NCBI GenBank assembly: GCA_934045905.1
Contig: OW203761.1
Coordinates: 37,097,321 to 37,161,320 of the forward strand
Reading direction: 5' to 3'
Length of the DNA: 64,000 nucleotides
Source: Leuctra nigra
Taxonomy: Eukaryota > Arthropoda > Insecta > Plecoptera > Leuctridae
How positions within the stretch are numbered: the first letter of the stretch is position 1; each line of letters starts with the position of its first letter. The notes under the pieces were generated by a model that saw only the letters and a program-made list of their open reading frames with translations, was not told the origin of the DNA and did no database searches. The translations under genes were made by a program, and so were the position numbers. Below, piece by piece: positions 62,101 to 64,000 of the stretch.

Positions 62101-63286
62101 TGTTTTGCTACCTGGTCAATGTGAGTTAGAAGGGAGGTTTTAAAATAGACCCATTGTCCTACTTCCTCCCCCCAGGCTATCAGCCGGTCCAGGTAGGGCA
62201 GTAAGAAGGCGGAACTTCATTGGAACGCCACTAGTAGCAGCACCTGAGTCTGCCTTCAGGGTAAATTCGGGTCTGAACTAGGGGGGGAAGAAAAACAGTG
62301 ATTTTAGTCGTTAGCGCCTTACTGGGAGGGACCACGGAACTAACCATCCTCGCTCGGTGGCTCTACAGATACAGTCTTATGGACATGACTTCTCTACCCA
62401 ACCCTTCTTACCTCTATAGTATAATATCTGGATAACGATCCAGATACACACCAGCCGTATAATATCTGGATAACGATTTGATAGAGAAGAAGTAAAAAAA
62501 AACAGTTATGTCATTCGGGACTGAGAAAAATTTCCAATTCGTATTTTTTATTTCTAAATATTACCCGACGATTTCAGAAATGAATATTCTTCTCAATTAG
62601 GTAATACTCATTGTCTTATTGAAAACTATATTACTTGTGCGTCTCTGTTTCAGCTTGCTCGAGCTGTATTTCCGATTCCGGCGATCTCTCTGACAGCTCC
62701 GCAATCAGCTGTCCAGCATCTGTTCGTGTTCCTGACAACACACCTGACACCAGCATGGGCTTCTCTTATCTCTCGACAACAGAGCGATTAGAGTGTTACA
62801 AGGTAAACCCCGACACGAGTATTGCCCAAGATTCAGAGATAACGTGAAACAATCAAATAGGTACTAATATACGGACTTGTGATTTGTGAATCGATTATTT
62901 TTTTTTATCAAGATGACTTCGATTCGAAGTAATCTAGGAATCTGTAGTTTTCGAATGAGTGTAGATACGATTTGACAGACAGGACATGCTCCCCACTTCA
63001 AGATGATAAGTGCGATAAGCTGGACGCGTGACCTAAGTGCAATTATACAAATATTTCAGTTCAGGGTCCCCCCCCCCCGCCTCCACCCCGTCATTCCAAC
63101 CGGACCAACAAGTAAAAACAAAAATAATTCTTTCAGGTGACGTTGTACAAAGATCCACGAACAAAGGATTATGGATTCAGCATTTCAAACGCAACAAATC
63201 AGCCCGGGATCTTCATCAATCATCTTAGAAAAGGCTCCGAAGTTGAGACATGCAGAATTCTACAGAAATATGATCGAATATTACAG
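56162..63286 (+). CDS. GRIP-like PDZ-domain protein, partial (continues past the window)
   Basis: Four exons join in phase: 56162-56255 (phase 1 out), 56380-56487 (phase 1 out), 62654-62802 (phase 0 out) and 63137-63286 (phase 0 out). All have good AG acceptors and GTAAG/GTAAAC donors. The first 117 residues are serine- and acid-rich and low-complexity, like a flexible linker. Residues 118-167 begin a PDZ domain: VTLYKD, a short insert, then DYGFSIS as the carboxylate-binding loop (129-134), GIFINHLRKGS, and KYDRILQ where the exon ends. From memory this pattern matches the seventh (last) PDZ domain of glutamate receptor-interacting proteins (GRIP1/2), scaffolds that hold receptor tails and vesicle cargo. 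The rest of the domain lies beyond the window. The first ATG used here is uncertain. The frame stays open upstream and a pyrimidine-rich acceptor ends at 56109, so exon 1 may be an internal linker exon. Intron 2 contains a 5-kb foldback element. PDZ identity is firm; assignment to GRIP is likely but unproven. Confidence 0.75.
56647..56868 (+). mobile_element. 222-bp MITE, copy 1 (PDZ gene intron)
   Basis: Ends GTGCACTTGAACACATAATA and ...TGGTTTGAGTGTAC are inverted repeats. The interior (TGATGGCATCATCC, AAGCTCTGATTTCATTGA) is shared in inverse orientation with 63651-63866. It lies in intron 2 of the PDZ gene. Confidence 0.75.
57108..57152. repeat. Perfect 45-bp palindrome (22-bp arms, 1-base centre)
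   Basis: The arm TGTGAATGTTACACCGTCCT... (57108-57129) is the exact reverse complement of 57131-57152. A further copy of GAAGGACGGTGT at 57096-57107 pairs with 57118-57129, so two alternative hairpins share one arm. It sits just outside the left end of the foldback element. Mirror-image ORFs on both strands here are a by-product of this symmetry. Confidence 0.9.
57352..57369 (+). repeat. Left copy of the 18-bp border repeat of the foldback element
   Basis: ACACACCAGCCGTATAAT lies one base outside the left inverted arm. The same 18 bases recur at 62446-62463 in the same orientation outside the right arm. Confidence 0.75.
57371..62417. mobile_element. ~5-kb foldback element with ~1.3-kb inverted arms
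   Basis: The left arm (57371 to about 58680) and right arm (about 61150 to 62417) are inverted copies with high identity. Matching landmarks include ATAGAGGTAAG/CTTACCTCTAT at the ends, a GTTCCGCCTTCTTACTGCCC block, and a CACGCGCGGCAACTTTATTTG block near the inner ends. The central ~2.5 kb holds a further, rearranged direct copy: 59636-60130 repeats 57570-58080, and 60365-60797 repeats 58750-59330. An 18-bp direct repeat flanks the arms (57352-57369 and 62446-62463), consistent with a target duplication or border repeat. No transposase is visible. The design resembles foldback or Galileo-like elements, though superfamily is inference. It lies inside intron 2 of the PDZ gene model. Confidence 0.8.
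61103..61138 (+). repeat. Poly-C tract near the inner end of the right foldback arm
   Basis: A run of 10 C, one G, then about 25 C. Other long G/C homopolymers are at 5019-5038 (G), 17053-17063 (G), 52816-52830 (G) and 52964-52979 (C); the last two lie in the spacer of the 52-53.7 kb foldback. Confidence 0.95.
62419..62477 (+). repeat. Right border: 38-bp-spaced repeat containing the 18-bp border copy
   Basis: GTATAATATCTGGATAACGAT occurs at 62419 and again at 62457, and the 18-bp border repeat (62446-62463) overlaps the second copy. The right arm of the foldback ends just before, at 62417, so the extra 28 bases suggest a small duplication at the insertion border. Confidence 0.7.
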
Positions 63287-63650
63287 GTAAACAAAACATC
63301 TACTAGAGAGAATGGGAATTTAATCATTAATCAACATTAATGCACATTTACATAGGCACTATGGGATAGTTGAAGTAGGTATTGCTACACGTTGGATCAG
63401 CTTTGAAATTGTCAAAAATGTGCAGGTATCTGGTATCCCGTACGTTTACTTTTTATGATCACAATATTAGCTATCCGTAAGTAATATTAGAAATATTATT
63501 CATCGCGAAAATATATTATTTATTCCAAATAAGTTTTTGTCATCCAACCAGAACTCGACCTAAAATTATGTTTTACTGAAAATCCAAACTTGTCCATAAA
63601 TGTCGAACTGAGATAATGGCGATGTTTTTATGGAAAGTACCCAAGGAAAA

Positions 63651-63866
63651 GTACACTCAAACCAATAAAAAACGGTATTTGTACAAAACAGATTGGCTGC
63701 TCTGCTGGTCAGGTTGACAATCAATCCTTGTTATTATCAATGAAATCAGAGCTCCACCTACTAGAGGTAGATGATGCGTTAGCACAGACTGCATAGGATG
63801 ATGCCATCAAACTTGATCAGCCAATCCTTTTCTTTCGAGTACCGTTTATTATTTGTTCGAGTGTAC
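63651..63866 (-). mobile_element. 216-bp MITE, copy 2 (inverted relative to copy 1)
   Basis: GTACACTCAAACCAATAA...TTATTTGTTCGAGTGTAC termini. The interior (TCAATGAAATCAGAGCT, GGATGATGCCATCA) is the reverse complement of the copy at 56647-56868, so the two copies sit 7 kb apart as an inverted pair. Confidence 0.75.
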
Positions 63867-64000
63867 CATAACAAATAGAAAAATATTGTTACACAAATGA
63901 GCCTAGTATTTATTAAATTACTCGTTTGTTCCTAAAATAACATTATCTATCCAGAACGTTTTGAATAAAGGTTGAGCACAATTTAGTTATTTGAGTTTAA

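Overview
The window is AT-rich animal nuclear DNA. It has intron-interrupted genes, GT-AG splice sites, long microsatellites, homopolymer G/C tracts, tRNA-derived SINE-like units, a LINE 3' fragment and many hairpin-type DNA transposons. There are no bacterial or organellar operons. The general look (an insect-type 3-beta-HSD-like gene, a GRIP-like PDZ gene, LINE and hAT relics) suggests an arthropod, plausibly an insect. I cannot fix the species from sequence alone.

Layout. Positions 1 to about 47 kb are essentially non-coding or repeat DNA. Landmarks are small hairpin MITEs (7.1, 7.9, 11.6, 21.0, 44.7 kb), a LINE ORF2 C-terminal fragment (19.1-19.4 kb, minus), an 1122-bp element with long terminal inverted repeats (21.6-22.7 kb), a degenerate tandem array with a repeated CRE-plus-ETS-like word (22.9-23.5 kb), a tandem duplication (25.0 kb), a 130-bp GA tract (28.3 kb), and a 990-bp hAT-type element with a perfect 8-bp target duplication (39.0-40.0 kb). 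There is also a pair of oppositely oriented tRNA-like modules (41.1-41.4 kb) and a block of related AT-rich repeats holding an 832-bp near-perfect palindrome (43.7-46.9 kb). Two isolated exon-like stretches (35.2 kb minus; 40.1 kb plus) look coding, but I could not name or connect them.

Two genes are well supported. On the minus strand (54,952 to 47,893) five exons join in frame into a complete 388-residue 3-beta-hydroxysteroid dehydrogenase/isomerase-like enzyme, with a Rossmann motif, a YxxxK pair and a C-terminal hydrophobic segment. On the plus strand (from about 56.1 kb to beyond the window edge) at least four exons join in phase and end in the first part of a PDZ domain closely resembling the last PDZ domain of GRIP proteins. 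The first recognisable plus-strand exon lies about 1.2 kb from the 3-beta-HSD start. The two genes are therefore either head-to-head around a shared promoter region, or the 3-beta-HSD gene sits inside a GRIP intron.

The most striking structure is a roughly 5-kb foldback element (57.37-62.42 kb) inside an intron of the PDZ gene. It has arms of about 1.3 kb, an extra internal direct copy, and an 18-bp direct repeat at its borders. Together with the palindromes at 45.4-46.2 and 52.1-53.7 kb, the last inside a 3-beta-HSD intron, it makes this an unusually dense cluster of long inverted repeats that would give dsRNA hairpins if transcribed.
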